Assembly: GCA_040401595.1 (NCBI GenBank)
Contig: JBBAOE010000001.1
Location: 62,001 to 126,000 of the forward strand
Origin: RFPW01 sp040401595
GTDB taxonomy: Bacteria; Pseudomonadota; Gammaproteobacteria; Burkholderiales; Burkholderiaceae_E
DNA length: 64,000 nucleotides
Direction of reading: 5' to 3'
A program made the translations under genes and the position numbers. This document shows positions 43,215 through 51,648 of the stretch, one piece after another. The notes beneath the pieces are model-generated. The model saw nothing but the letters and a program-made list of their open reading frames with translations. It was not told the origin of the DNA and did no database searches. The number at the start of each line of letters is the position of its first letter. The first letter of the stretch is position 1.

Positions 43215-44525
43215 TCAGGCCCCCACCGACGTCAGGGCCCGGGCACACGCCATGGCCGATGACCAGGCCCACTGAAAGTTGTATCCACCAAGCCAGCCCG
43301 TGATGTCGACCACCTCACCAATGAAATACAGGCCGGGTACCCGGCGAGCCTCCATCGAGCGCGGGTCCAACTCCCGGGTTGAGACTCCACCTCGCATCAC
43401 CTCCGCCTTCCGCCACCCTTCAGATCCGCTTGGGGTGAGTTGCCAGGCTTGGATCCGGTTAGCGATATCTTGCAATATCCGATTAGGCAGGTCAGCTATT
43501 CGGCTGGCACCAATCTGCATGTGATGACCGGTAATGGGCGAAAACCCTTCCTGCGCCAGACGACGCGGCAAGCGTTCCGCCAGAATTGTCGCCAATGCCC
43601 GCCGTCCCCCCACCTTCAGCCCCAAAAGTTCGGTCGCCAACCCGAGACCTGGCGCCAGATTGATCCGCAGCGCATCTGTGGGATGCCAGTAACTGGATGC
43701 CTGCAACACGGCGGGTCCGCTCAGGCCGCGGTGGGTGAAGAGCAAATCCTCGACAAATTCGACCGGTTTGGGCCCCCGCCCCTTGCCCCGGGGGGGATCG
43801 ATCCGGCCCGATCCGTCAGGGCCGCGCGGTACAACGGGCGATGGATCGACCCGAATACCGACTTCCAGGGATAGCCCGGCCAGTGGAACAAACGCGGCCC
43901 AATCTTCTGGCCTGAACGTCAGCGGCACCAGCGCGGGTTGCGGATCGACGACCGCCAATCCGAATCGCCTTGCCAACGACAGACCCCAATCAGTCGCACC
44001 GATCTTGGGTACTGGCAGGCCACCCGTCGCCACCACAAGCCGCCTGGCCTGGATGGTTCCAGTCTCGGTCATGATCTCGAATCCTTGCGCGGCCTGTGAC
44101 ACGGAGCGTACGACGACTGGCCGCCGCCATTCGACCCCAGCACGTTCGCATTCAGCGACCAACATCCCGATCATCTGTTCAGCGGACTCATCGCAGAATA
44201 GTTGTCCGCGATGCTTCTCGTGAAAGCTGATCCGATAGGCCCGAACCTGATCGATGAAATCCGTGGGCCCGTGCTCGCGCAGCGCGAACCGCGCAAACAA
44301 CGGATCCTCGCCGAGATATCGGGAGACCTGGGCACCCTCGAGATTCGTAAAATTGCAGCGCCCACCACCGGAGATTCGGATCTTTTCTCCCAGGCGAGGT
44401 GCATGGTCAATCAGCACGACCCGTGCGCCGCGCAGACCCGCCTGAGCAGCGCAGTACATGCCGGCAGCGCCAGCCCCGACGATCGCGACGTCAAAGGTCG
44501 ACGGGTGATGAGGTGACCGCGTCAC
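43215..44525 (-). CDS. NAD(P)/FAD-dependent oxidoreductase (BaiN/HI0933 family)
   Basis: A 436-residue flavoprotein with FDVAIVGAGAAGMYCAAQAG (FAD motif), GEKIRISGGGRCNFTN (family hallmark), RRLVVATGGLPVPKIGATDW and, at the C-terminus, VPGLYFIGEVVDITGWLGGY followed by NFQWAWSSA. I chose GTG 44525, which overlaps the ybiB stop in GTGA and brings the FAD motif close to the N-terminus; an ATG at 44636 is in frame but poorer. Physiological substrate is unknown for most members, and the BaiN bile-acid role is specific to gut clostridia. Confidence 0.9.
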   Translation of the reverse strand: MTRSPHHPSTFDVAIVGAGAAGMYCAAQAGLRGARVVLIDHAPRLGEKIRISGGGRCNFTNLEGAQVSRYLGEDPLFARFALREHGPTDFIDQVRAYRISFHEKHRGQLFCDESAEQMIGMLVAECERAGVEWRRPVVVRSVSQAAQGFEIMTETGTIQARRLVVATGGLPVPKIGATDWGLSLARRFGLAVVDPQPALVPLTFRPEDWAAFVPLAGLSLEVGIRVDPSPVVPRGPDGSGRIDPPRGKGRGPKPVEFVEDLLFTHRGLSGPAVLQASSYWHPTDALRINLAPGLGLATELLGLKVGGRRALATILAERLPRRLAQEGFSPITGHHMQIGASRIADLPNRILQDIANRIQAWQLTPSGSEGWRKAEVMRGGVSTRELDPRSMEARRVPGLYFIGEVVDITGWLGGYNFQWAWSSAMACARALTSVGA

Positions 44526-45463
44526 AGCCCAGACCGGACGCGTATGGCATCTCGGGCAGCCTGGGTGACTGCCCTCACTTGCGCCGAGATCACTTCGGGC
44601 ACCGGCTGCTCGCCTCGCAGGACAGCGGCGATCCATTGTGCCGTCGACTGGGCGTCACGCTCCGGCCAAGCCACTTCGGTCATGATCGCCACCGGCCGGC
44701 CTTCGACCACCGTTTGCCAGTGGCCTTCATAGAGCCAGTCGATATTCGAAGGCCGCCGCACGTTCGCGACCACCTCACCTTCGGTCGCGCGCATCACCAT
44801 GGCGTTCGCCTCGACAAGTTCCAGAGTCGCACGCTGCAGGCGATCAAATTCAGGATGTGTGTATGCCGACAGACGCAGGCAGGTGGAAACCGACGTCGGA
44901 TTGAGCAACTTGGCAATCGTATGACCCGTATTGCGTAAGCCCAACAGACGACGAAAACCGAGCATTCGGGCCAGCGAGGGAACCAGAACATCGATCGCTA
45001 GAAACGCGGGCTCATCCCGTTTCAGGCTCAGTTCAACCTGCCCGATCGACTCACACAAGTGCCACCCCATCGCAGTCCAGATCTCAGCGGTGGTTGTGCG
45101 ACCAGGATCGTCACGTACGCCATGCACGATTACCTGAACCCCTTGATGAGCAAGCAGACCGGCCAACAGGGGTACCAGATTCGGCGCATTGCGAGCGCCG
45201 TTATAGGTGGGGATTGCGACTATCGGCCGCGCAGGATCCGGATGAATTAAGTTCTGTCGGCCAAGCAGCGCATCCAGCGCGCCAGCGAGTTCATCGATCG
45301 ATTCACCCTTCATCCGAAGCGCGATCAATACCGCACCGACCTGCGCTGGATGCAAGACCCCATCAAGCAACCAGGCAAAGAGTTGCGCAGCCTCATGGCG
45401 CTCGAGACTACGAGCACCCGATGCACCCCGCCCGATCCGTTTCAACAGTGCTTGCAGTTCCAT
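44522..45463 (-). CDS. ybiB: YbiB family protein (TrpD2-like DNA-binding)
   Basis: A 313-residue protein with the fold of anthranilate phosphoribosyltransferase: ALLKRIGRGASGARSLERHE, LIALRMKGESIDELAGALDA, AIPTYNGARNAPNLVPLLAG and FRRLLGLRNTGHTIAKLLNP. The glycine-rich PRPP loop is modified (IPTYNGARNAPN), as in E. coli YbiB/TrpD2, which binds nucleic acid and lacks TrpD activity. No trp genes surround it. It is divergent from tsaD and coupled to the downstream flavoprotein gene. Confidence 0.88.
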   Translation of the reverse strand: MELQALLKRIGRGASGARSLERHEAAQLFAWLLDGVLHPAQVGAVLIALRMKGESIDELAGALDALLGRQNLIHPDPARPIVAIPTYNGARNAPNLVPLLAGLLAHQGVQVIVHGVRDDPGRTTTAEIWTAMGWHLCESIGQVELSLKRDEPAFLAIDVLVPSLARMLGFRRLLGLRNTGHTIAKLLNPTSVSTCLRLSAYTHPEFDRLQRATLELVEANAMVMRATEGEVVANVRRPSNIDWLYEGHWQTVVEGRPVAIMTEVAWPERDAQSTAQWIAAVLRGEQPVPEVISAQVRAVTQAARDAIRVRSGL

Positions 45464-45582
45464 GTCCAGGTCCGGTCAGTTATAGGCGATGGTAGCGTCG
45501 TGGTGCACTCGGGCGACGGTCTGAGGATCATTGGGTTCAGAAACTCAAGACAAAAGGGGCGGCACGGTATCCTGTCGACACC

Positions 45583-46596
45583 ATGCTTGTTCTCGGTATC
45601 GAATCCTCTTGCGACGAAACCGGTGTTGCACTCTACGACACTGCCACTGGCCTACGCGCACAAGCACTGCATTCCCAGGTCGCGATGCACGAACACTACG
45701 GAGGGGTCGTACCGGAACTCGCCTCTCGGGACCACATTCGCCGCGTGCTGCCGCTCACCGATCAGGTCCTGCGCGAGGCTGGCGCGAGCCGCTCGGATAT
45801 CGAGGCCATTGCCTACACCGCTGGTCCAGGTTTAATCGGCGCCCTCCTGGTTGGCGCCTCTGTGGCAACCGCTGCGGCCTGGGCTCTAGGGGTTCCGGCG
45901 ATCGGTATCCATCATCTCGAAGGCCACCTGCTCAGCCCCCTCCTGTCCAGCGATCCACCCGATTTTCCGTTTGTTGCCCTCCTGGTTTCTGGTGGCCATA
46001 CCCAACTGCTCGAAGTCACGGGCATCGGACGCTATCGCTTGCTGGGCGATACGGTCGACGATGCCGCTGGGGAAGCGTTTGACAAATCCGCCAAGTTACT
46101 CGGCCTTGGCTACCCCGGAGGCCCAGCAGTCGCCCAACTAGCCGACTCGGGTGACCCCCGGCGCATTACCTTGCCCCGACCGATGTTGCGATCGGGCAAT
46201 CTTGATTTTTCGTTCAGCGGACTCAAAACTGCCGTCGCCACGCATGTCCAGCGCGGCCTGAACCATCCGCAGGATCGGGCCGACCTTGCTGCTGCGGTAC
46301 AGGCAGCCATCATCGAAGTGCTCGTCACCAAATCTTTGAGTGCACTCGCCAGCACCGGCCACCGAACACTGGTCGTTGCCGGTGGCGTCAGCGCAAACCG
46401 TCTCCTGCGAGAGCAATTCGCAGACGCACAATCCAATCGTGGGGTGCGGGTGTATTTCCCGGAACCCCAACTTTGTACTGACAATGGCGCCATGATTGCC
46501 TTCGCCGGCGCGATGCGACTGTCTGCAGGCCTGCCTGCCACCCATCAACGAGTCCGGCCACGCTGGCCACTTGAAGAACTTACACCTGACGGTTGA
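45583..46596 (+). CDS. tsaD: tRNA N6-adenosine threonylcarbamoyltransferase
   Basis: Makes t6A37 in ANN-decoding tRNAs together with TsaB and TsaE. The 337-residue ASKHA protein has VLGIESSCDETGVALYD, the iron ligands in HHLEGHLLSPLL, VALLVSGGHTQLLEV, DDAAGEAFDKSAKLLGLGYP, SFSGLKTAV and VAGGVSANRLLREQF. Length and motifs are complete. It starts at the ATG 119 bp from the divergent ybiB gene. It marks the left border of the polysaccharide cluster that follows. Confidence 0.97.
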   Translation: MLVLGIESSCDETGVALYDTATGLRAQALHSQVAMHEHYGGVVPELASRDHIRRVLPLTDQVLREAGASRSDIEAIAYTAGPGLIGALLVGASVATAAAWALGVPAIGIHHLEGHLLSPLLSSDPPDFPFVALLVSGGHTQLLEVTGIGRYRLLGDTVDDAAGEAFDKSAKLLGLGYPGGPAVAQLADSGDPRRITLPRPMLRSGNLDFSFSGLKTAVATHVQRGLNHPQDRADLAAAVQAAIIEVLVTKSLSALASTGHRTLVVAGGVSANRLLREQFADAQSNRGVRVYFPEPQLCTDNGAMIAFAGAMRLSAGLPATHQRVRPRWPLEELTPDG

Positions 46597-46657
46597 TAAC
46601 TGAAATCTCTGTGTAACTGAACACGGGATGGCGATCGGACCCATGTGAACGTTCGGA

Positions 46658-46683
46658 CGCGCCAGAAAAATCCGCCTGGCGCG
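46658..46683 (+). promoter_or_regulatory. Leader stem-loop before the exopolysaccharide cluster
   Basis: CGCGCCAG (46658-46665) pairs with CTGGCGCG (46676-46683) around a 10-base loop. It lies 6 bp before the GGGGGAG ribosome-binding site of the first polysaccharide gene, in the 104-bp spacer after tsaD. It could be the tsaD terminator without a U-run or a leader control element. Confidence 0.45.
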
Positions 46684-46700
46684 GCCTTCGGGGGAGCTCC

Positions 46701-48131
46701 ATGCGTCTGACGTCCAGCAATTATCGGCCGATCGTTGAACTTGCACCAAACCAGGTTGATGCCGAACGTACAAAGATCATTCCCGACCCCAATGCATCCG
46801 GTGAATCGGCCGAGAGCATTTTGCCGGCGCTATCTCGTATTCGACTTCAGACCCTGAGGATCGGAGTCGTCGGATTAGGCTATGTCGGGCTCCCTCTGGC
46901 TGTCGCCTTCGGACGCCGGTTTGAAACCATCGGCCACGATGCATCCGCCAGCCACATCAGCCGTTTGCAAAGCGGTCAGGACCCCGCCGGCGAAATCGAA
47001 GCTAGCCAATTATCAAGCGCCCAGCGCCTCCAGTTCAGCGAAGATGCGGATGCCCTGAGCGCTTGCGAGCTGATCTTCATCTGCGTACCGACGCCGGTCA
47101 ATGAAGCACACCAGCCTGACTTCGGCCCATTGACTGCCGCGACCTCTTCAGTGGCTCGGCGGATCCGCAGAGGTACGGTGATCGTTTATGAGTCGACTGT
47201 CTACCCGGGCGCCACGGAAGAAATCTGTATTCCGATTCTCGAATCCGAGTCAGGTATGCGCTGGAAGCAGGATTTTCATGTTGGCTATTCACCCGAGCGC
47301 ATCAACCCGGGTGACCGGAAACACACCCTCAATACCGTCTGCAAGGTCGTATCGGGCGACACGCCCGAAGCACTGGAACTCATTGCGCAGACCTACGAAC
47401 AGATTGTCGAAGCGGGCGTCTTTCGCGCCAGCAGCATCGCAGTGGCTGAAGCCTCAAAGGTGATCGAAAATACCCAGCGCGATCTCAACATCGCCCTGAT
47501 GAACGAGCTCTCTCTGATTTTCCATCGAATGGGCCTCGACACGCATGAAGTGCTCGAAGCAGCTGGGACCAAATGGAATTTCCTTCCGTTCCGCCCAGGT
47601 CTGGTTGGCGGACACTGCATCGGTGTCGATCCGTATTACCTGACCCATAAAGCCGAAAAGCTTGGATATCACCCACAGGTCATTCTCGCTGGCAGGCGAA
47701 TCAATGACGGGATGGGTAAATTCGTGGCTGAACAGACAGTCAAAGAGATCACAAAAGCAGGACTTCCGGTCGCTGGGGCGCCCGTGACCATCCTAGGACT
47801 GACATTCAAGGAAGACGTCGCTGATCTTCGCAACTCCAGGGTCTTCGACGTAGTGACCGAATTGCGCAGCTATGGCGCGCAGGTGCATGTCCACGACCCG
47901 GTCGCCGACCCCGCGGAAGCCGCCCGGGAGTATGGAATCCAGCTTGAAACCTGGGACCAGTTGCCACGCTCCAATGCCATTATCGCCGCGGTTGCCCATC
48001 GCCGCCTCGCCTGCCTACCCTCCGAGCAGATCGCCCAAAAACTTTATCCCGGCGGCGTTTTTATGGATATCAAGTCTGCGTTTGCGGCAGCAGATTTGAC
48101 GCGCCTTGGCGCTCGCGTCTGGCGCCTGTGA
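46701..48131 (+). CDS. tviB: UDP-N-acetyl-hexosamine 6-dehydrogenase (TviB/WbpA-like)
   Basis: Oxidises the C6 of a UDP-N-acetylhexosamine to the uronic acid. The 476-residue enzyme has a ~50-residue extension, then IGVVGLGYVGLPLAVAFGRR (NAD). It has FICVPTPVNEAHQPDFGPLT, YESTVYPGATEE, the catalytic-Cys motif GGHCIGVDPYYLTHKAEKLG and ILGLTFKEDVADLRNSRV. The pattern is closest to TviB (UDP-GalNAcA), though WbpA-type UDP-GlcNAcA is possible. GGGGGAG four bases upstream supports the ATG. It opens the EPS cluster. Confidence 0.88.
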   Translation: MRLTSSNYRPIVELAPNQVDAERTKIIPDPNASGESAESILPALSRIRLQTLRIGVVGLGYVGLPLAVAFGRRFETIGHDASASHISRLQSGQDPAGEIEASQLSSAQRLQFSEDADALSACELIFICVPTPVNEAHQPDFGPLTAATSSVARRIRRGTVIVYESTVYPGATEEICIPILESESGMRWKQDFHVGYSPERINPGDRKHTLNTVCKVVSGDTPEALELIAQTYEQIVEAGVFRASSIAVAEASKVIENTQRDLNIALMNELSLIFHRMGLDTHEVLEAAGTKWNFLPFRPGLVGGHCIGVDPYYLTHKAEKLGYHPQVILAGRRINDGMGKFVAEQTVKEITKAGLPVAGAPVTILGLTFKEDVADLRNSRVFDVVTELRSYGAQVHVHDPVADPAEAAREYGIQLETWDQLPRSNAIIAAVAHRRLACLPSEQIAQKLYPGGVFMDIKSAFAAADLTRLGARVWRL

Positions 48132-48240
48132 CTTGTTGCGCACCGCTTCCCCGCTACGGTCGTTCACGCCATCACGGCTCACGCAGGCCACAGTGCCCGA
48201 TGGAGCAACAGGCGCATCTGGATCGATTGCGCAGAGGCCT

Positions 48241-49464
48241 GTGCTGAAGATCGCATGCATGCTTCGAGATCCCTATCCCCCCTTTCGTCCCGACATGGCT
48301 GTTCTCTTTGGTCGCTGCTTGCCCATGCGGGGCATTCAAACCGATCTGCTGGCAGCGCAGGATCCGGAGCGCCCACAAACGCCCTGGCCAGGTGGTCAAT
48401 CCAGAGTGTTGCGGTTGCCCGGCCCGCAATGGTTCGCCTATCTCTGCCTCCCATTGGTCGACCTGCCGATTCTGCGATGGGCAAAAAACGCTGACTTTGT
48501 TCAGGCTCGTGACCGTATCCGATCGGGGTTGCTCGGACTGCTTGCGGCGCGTCGATCAGGCAGACCCTTCATCTACTGGATGTCATTTCCAATTGCAGAA
48601 GGCCATGCCGTACGTGCACTTGAACTGCAGGTTCAGGACGGCAGGCTGCGAAAGTTGGCGGCCCACGCTCGCGCCAAGCTGGCTCGATGGGCTGAATCCT
48701 GGGTACTTCGAAAGGCCGATCACGTCTTCGTTCAAAGTAACGCGATGCGCGATGCCCTGGTCTCGACTGGTTTGTCATCCGACAGGATGACCGTCGTTCC
48801 GATGGGGATTGACCTCGAGCGTTTTCCGCCGGAATCACCAGAACCGATCGCGCACCCGGTCTTAGCCAATCGACGCGTCATCGCACACCTGGGAACGATC
48901 GGTCGGTCGAGATCCACAAATTTCCTGCTTGATCTGATCAAGACCCTGCGTGTCGAGTTCCCCGACGTTCTGTTACTCATCATCGGTGATGGCCTCAATG
49001 AGGACGACCGGCGATGGATTCGTTCTGAACTGAAACAACAAAAACTCGAGAATCACGTTCATCTCACAGGCTGGATCGATCAGACCGAAGCACTGCGTTG
49101 GACTGGCAGCGCATTGCTTGGGTTATCCCCCATTCCACGTGGGCCCCTGTTCGATGTCTCGTCGCCGACCAAGGTAGGCGAGTATCTTGCCCTCGGGCTA
49201 GCCTGCGTTGCCAATGACATTCCTGACCAAAAACTCGTCATTGATGAAAGCCAGGGCGGATTCTGCGTTCCGATGCAGATCGATGCCTTTGTTGAAGCAA
49301 TCCGAGACCTTCTTCTGAATCCTGAAAAAGCCCGCCTCATGGGGGAGCTCGGCAGAGCCTGGATCCGCAAGAATCGGAGCTACGATCAACTGGCCGATCA
49401 GGTCGCGGACAGCTACCGGATGATTGCGACGCGGTTTGAGCGCCAATCCCGCGAAACCCGATGA
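48241..49464 (+). CDS. Glycosyltransferase family 4-type protein
   Basis: A roughly 407-residue GT-B glycosyltransferase. KIACMLRDPYPPFRPDMAVL resembles the N-terminus of GT4 members. The C-terminal donor domain has AHLGTIGRSRSTNFLLDLIK, LLLIIGDGLNEDDRRWI, VHLTGWIDQ and FDVSSPTKVGEYLALGLACV, with the Glu of the nucleotide-sugar site. The start is uncertain: no ATG fits, GTG 48241 matches the expected N-terminus, GTG 48193 and TTG 48106 are alternatives. The acceptor is unknown. Confidence 0.82.
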   Translation: MLKIACMLRDPYPPFRPDMAVLFGRCLPMRGIQTDLLAAQDPERPQTPWPGGQSRVLRLPGPQWFAYLCLPLVDLPILRWAKNADFVQARDRIRSGLLGLLAARRSGRPFIYWMSFPIAEGHAVRALELQVQDGRLRKLAAHARAKLARWAESWVLRKADHVFVQSNAMRDALVSTGLSSDRMTVVPMGIDLERFPPESPEPIAHPVLANRRVIAHLGTIGRSRSTNFLLDLIKTLRVEFPDVLLLIIGDGLNEDDRRWIRSELKQQKLENHVHLTGWIDQTEALRWTGSALLGLSPIPRGPLFDVSSPTKVGEYLALGLACVANDIPDQKLVIDESQGGFCVPMQIDAFVEAIRDLLLNPEKARLMGELGRAWIRKNRSYDQLADQVADSYRMIATRFERQSRETR

Positions 49465-49479
49465 ACGGCAGATCAGCCA

Positions 49480-50661
49480 TTGTCTGAGCTCATCGCACTC
49501 AACCAACGTTTACTGGCCTCCATTAAAGCGGATGACTACGCTGGTCATGACCCGTTTGACTACTTGAACAGTCGCCTTTTTCAGGCAACCCCATTCCAAA
49601 AAAACGCCTGGATTCGCCTCGCCTGGCTCCAACTCGGCAAACGGCTACCCCTCAATTTACGCCCGCTGCTGCAGGTTCCGAAGATGCGAAATCCCAAGGG
49701 GGTCGCGATCTGTATGGCGGGCCTGTTGCAAGACTTCCGCCGCACTGCAGATTCAAAATTCCTCGAAGAGGCAACCCGGCTCGGCACGTGGCTCATCAGC
49801 CAGCAAAGCAATCGGGAACAATGGCAAAACCCCTGCTGGGGCTACCATTTTGACTGGCAGGCGAGGGCTTTCCACGTACCGGCAGGAAAGCCAAACATCA
49901 TCACCACCTGCTATGCCGCGCGGTCTCTTTATGCATTGGGTGATCTGACCTCCGATCACGGACTGATGGAACTGGCACTGCGCTCGGCCCGGTTCATCTC
50001 AAAGCACCTGTACACCGAGCAGGGTGGACGATGCTTTTATGCCTATATTCCGGGCGAAACCGCCTTTGTCCATAACGCCAGTCTCTGGGGCGCAGCCTGG
50101 TGCGCGTTCGCCGGCCAGCAAACTGGCCGTCCGGCGCTGGTCGACCAAGCATTACGGGTAACGCAGGAGTCGGTCCGAGCCCAGGGCGCTGATGGTTCCT
50201 GGGTCTATGGCACACGCAAGCACCACCAATTTATTGACGGCTTTCATACGGGCTACAACCTGGAGGCTCTCTGTCTCATCCGCGACGTCACCGCCAGTAC
50301 GCAATTCGATGACTGTATTCGCCGGGGCTTCGCCTACTACGTCAATACCTTCATCACTAAGAACGGAGATGTCAGCTATTACAAGCATTCAACCTATCCC
50401 CTCGACATGCACAGCGTTGCGCAGGCTGTCATCACACTGCTCACAACCGGTAATGATCAGGCGGCCCGGATGCATGCGACCCGGATTATCGGACGCGCGG
50501 TCGAGGTTCTCTACCAACCTACCCGAGACCGGTTCGTCTACCAGAAGCACCGTTGGTTGACCAACCGGGTCAACTACACACGCTGGACACAGGCCTGGGC
50601 GTACTACGCACTGGCTTTTTATCACCGCTACTGTGCCGAATCTGCCTATGAACCGAATTGA
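49480..50661 (+). CDS. Alpha/alpha-toroid protein of unknown function in EPS cluster
   Basis: A 393-residue soluble protein with repeated helical hairpins typical of an (alpha/alpha)6 toroid: EEATRLGTWLISQQS, NIITTCYAARSLYALGDLTS, MELALRSARFISKHL, GYNLEALCLIRDV and VAQAVITLLTTGNDQAARMH. No signal peptide is seen. Folds of this kind occur in glycoside hydrolases, lyases, sugar epimerases and terpene cyclases, and I cannot choose among them. It starts at TTG 49480 (no early ATG) and overlaps the WecG-type gene by 14 bp. Its place between two transferases suggests sugar processing. Confidence 0.7.
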   Translation: MSELIALNQRLLASIKADDYAGHDPFDYLNSRLFQATPFQKNAWIRLAWLQLGKRLPLNLRPLLQVPKMRNPKGVAICMAGLLQDFRRTADSKFLEEATRLGTWLISQQSNREQWQNPCWGYHFDWQARAFHVPAGKPNIITTCYAARSLYALGDLTSDHGLMELALRSARFISKHLYTEQGGRCFYAYIPGETAFVHNASLWGAAWCAFAGQQTGRPALVDQALRVTQESVRAQGADGSWVYGTRKHHQFIDGFHTGYNLEALCLIRDVTASTQFDDCIRRGFAYYVNTFITKNGDVSYYKHSTYPLDMHSVAQAVITLLTTGNDQAARMHATRIIGRAVEVLYQPTRDRFVYQKHRWLTNRVNYTRWTQAWAYYALAFYHRYCAESAYEPN

Positions 50662-51472
50662 GGTAATGGGTTGCCCGATGGATAGCGCATCGATGGCAGA
50701 AACCGTCGATGTGATTCAAAACGCTATTACGTCTGGCTCATTTACCCAGCATGTCGTGGTCAATGTAGCCAAGCTGGTCAGCATGCAAACCGATGCGCAA
50801 CTGCGGGAGTCTGTACAGGCCTGCGATCTGATCAACATCGATGGTATGGGCGTTGTTCTGGCTGCCCGCCTTCTTGGTCACCAAATTCCTGAGCGGGTCG
50901 CTGGTATCGACCTGTTTTACGAGCTTATCCAGATGAGCGCCCGATGCCAGTTTCCGGTGTTTCTGCTGGGTGCAGAAAAATCGATCGTCCAGGCCACTGC
51001 CGAGGTGCTCAAACGCCTGCATCCCCCGCTCCAGATTGCAGGTTATCACCATGGTTTTTTCTGGAATGATGAAGCGGCTGTCGTTGCGGCGATTAAAGCC
51101 TCTGGGGCGAGACTTCTCTTTGTTGCAATCACTTCACCCAGAAAAGAAAATTTCATCAATCGATGGCGAGATCAACTCGGCGTCCACTTCGTGATGGGCG
51201 TTGGCGGAACATTTGATGTGGTTGCCGGCAAAGTTAGGCGGGCACCTTTGTGGATGCAGCGTTATGGCCTGGAGTGGCTCTTTCGTGCGCTCCAAGAACC
51301 TGAACGGCTTTGGAGGCGTTATCTCACGACCAACAGCAGGTTTGTGGGCATGGTGACCAGAGCCAAGCTTCGTCAGATCTTGACTGGGACACCGCTCGTT
51401 CGTCCCGGCCGCGTTGCCGCTTTCCACCAGCAGGCGGTGCCGGTTCGACCAGTGAACGCTGACCCGAAATAA
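50648..51472 (+). CDS. WecG/TagA/CpsF family glycosyltransferase (GT26)
   Basis: A 274-residue GT26 transferase. It opens MNRIEVMGCPMDSASMAETV and has HVVVNVAKLVSMQTDAQLRE, NIDGMGVVLAARLLG, RVAGIDLFYEL, FPVFLLGAEKSIVQATAEVL and FVAITSPRKENFI, followed by VMGVGGTFDVVAGKVRRAP. Members move N-acetyl-mannosaminuronic acid or related sugars onto undecaprenyl-linked acceptors. With the TviB-like dehydrogenase in the same cluster, a HexNAc-uronic acid donor is a reasonable guess. Confidence 0.92.
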   Translation: MNRIEVMGCPMDSASMAETVDVIQNAITSGSFTQHVVVNVAKLVSMQTDAQLRESVQACDLINIDGMGVVLAARLLGHQIPERVAGIDLFYELIQMSARCQFPVFLLGAEKSIVQATAEVLKRLHPPLQIAGYHHGFFWNDEAAVVAAIKASGARLLFVAITSPRKENFINRWRDQLGVHFVMGVGGTFDVVAGKVRRAPLWMQRYGLEWLFRALQEPERLWRRYLTTNSRFVGMVTRAKLRQILTGTPLVRPGRVAAFHQQAVPVRPVNADPK

Positions 51473-51648
51473 GACTGGCAACGATTTCATCATCATCACA
51501 GTGGTTATCCGTGACTTGTCACACTAACTCGAGGACTCAGCAAGCCCAACATGAGCACTCGACCTGACGCAGCAATCGGGCCCGCCGTCAGGCTCGATGT
51601 GAAGGGTCATCGACGAGCGAACCCCTTGCCGCGGAGCCACTGCTGCCC

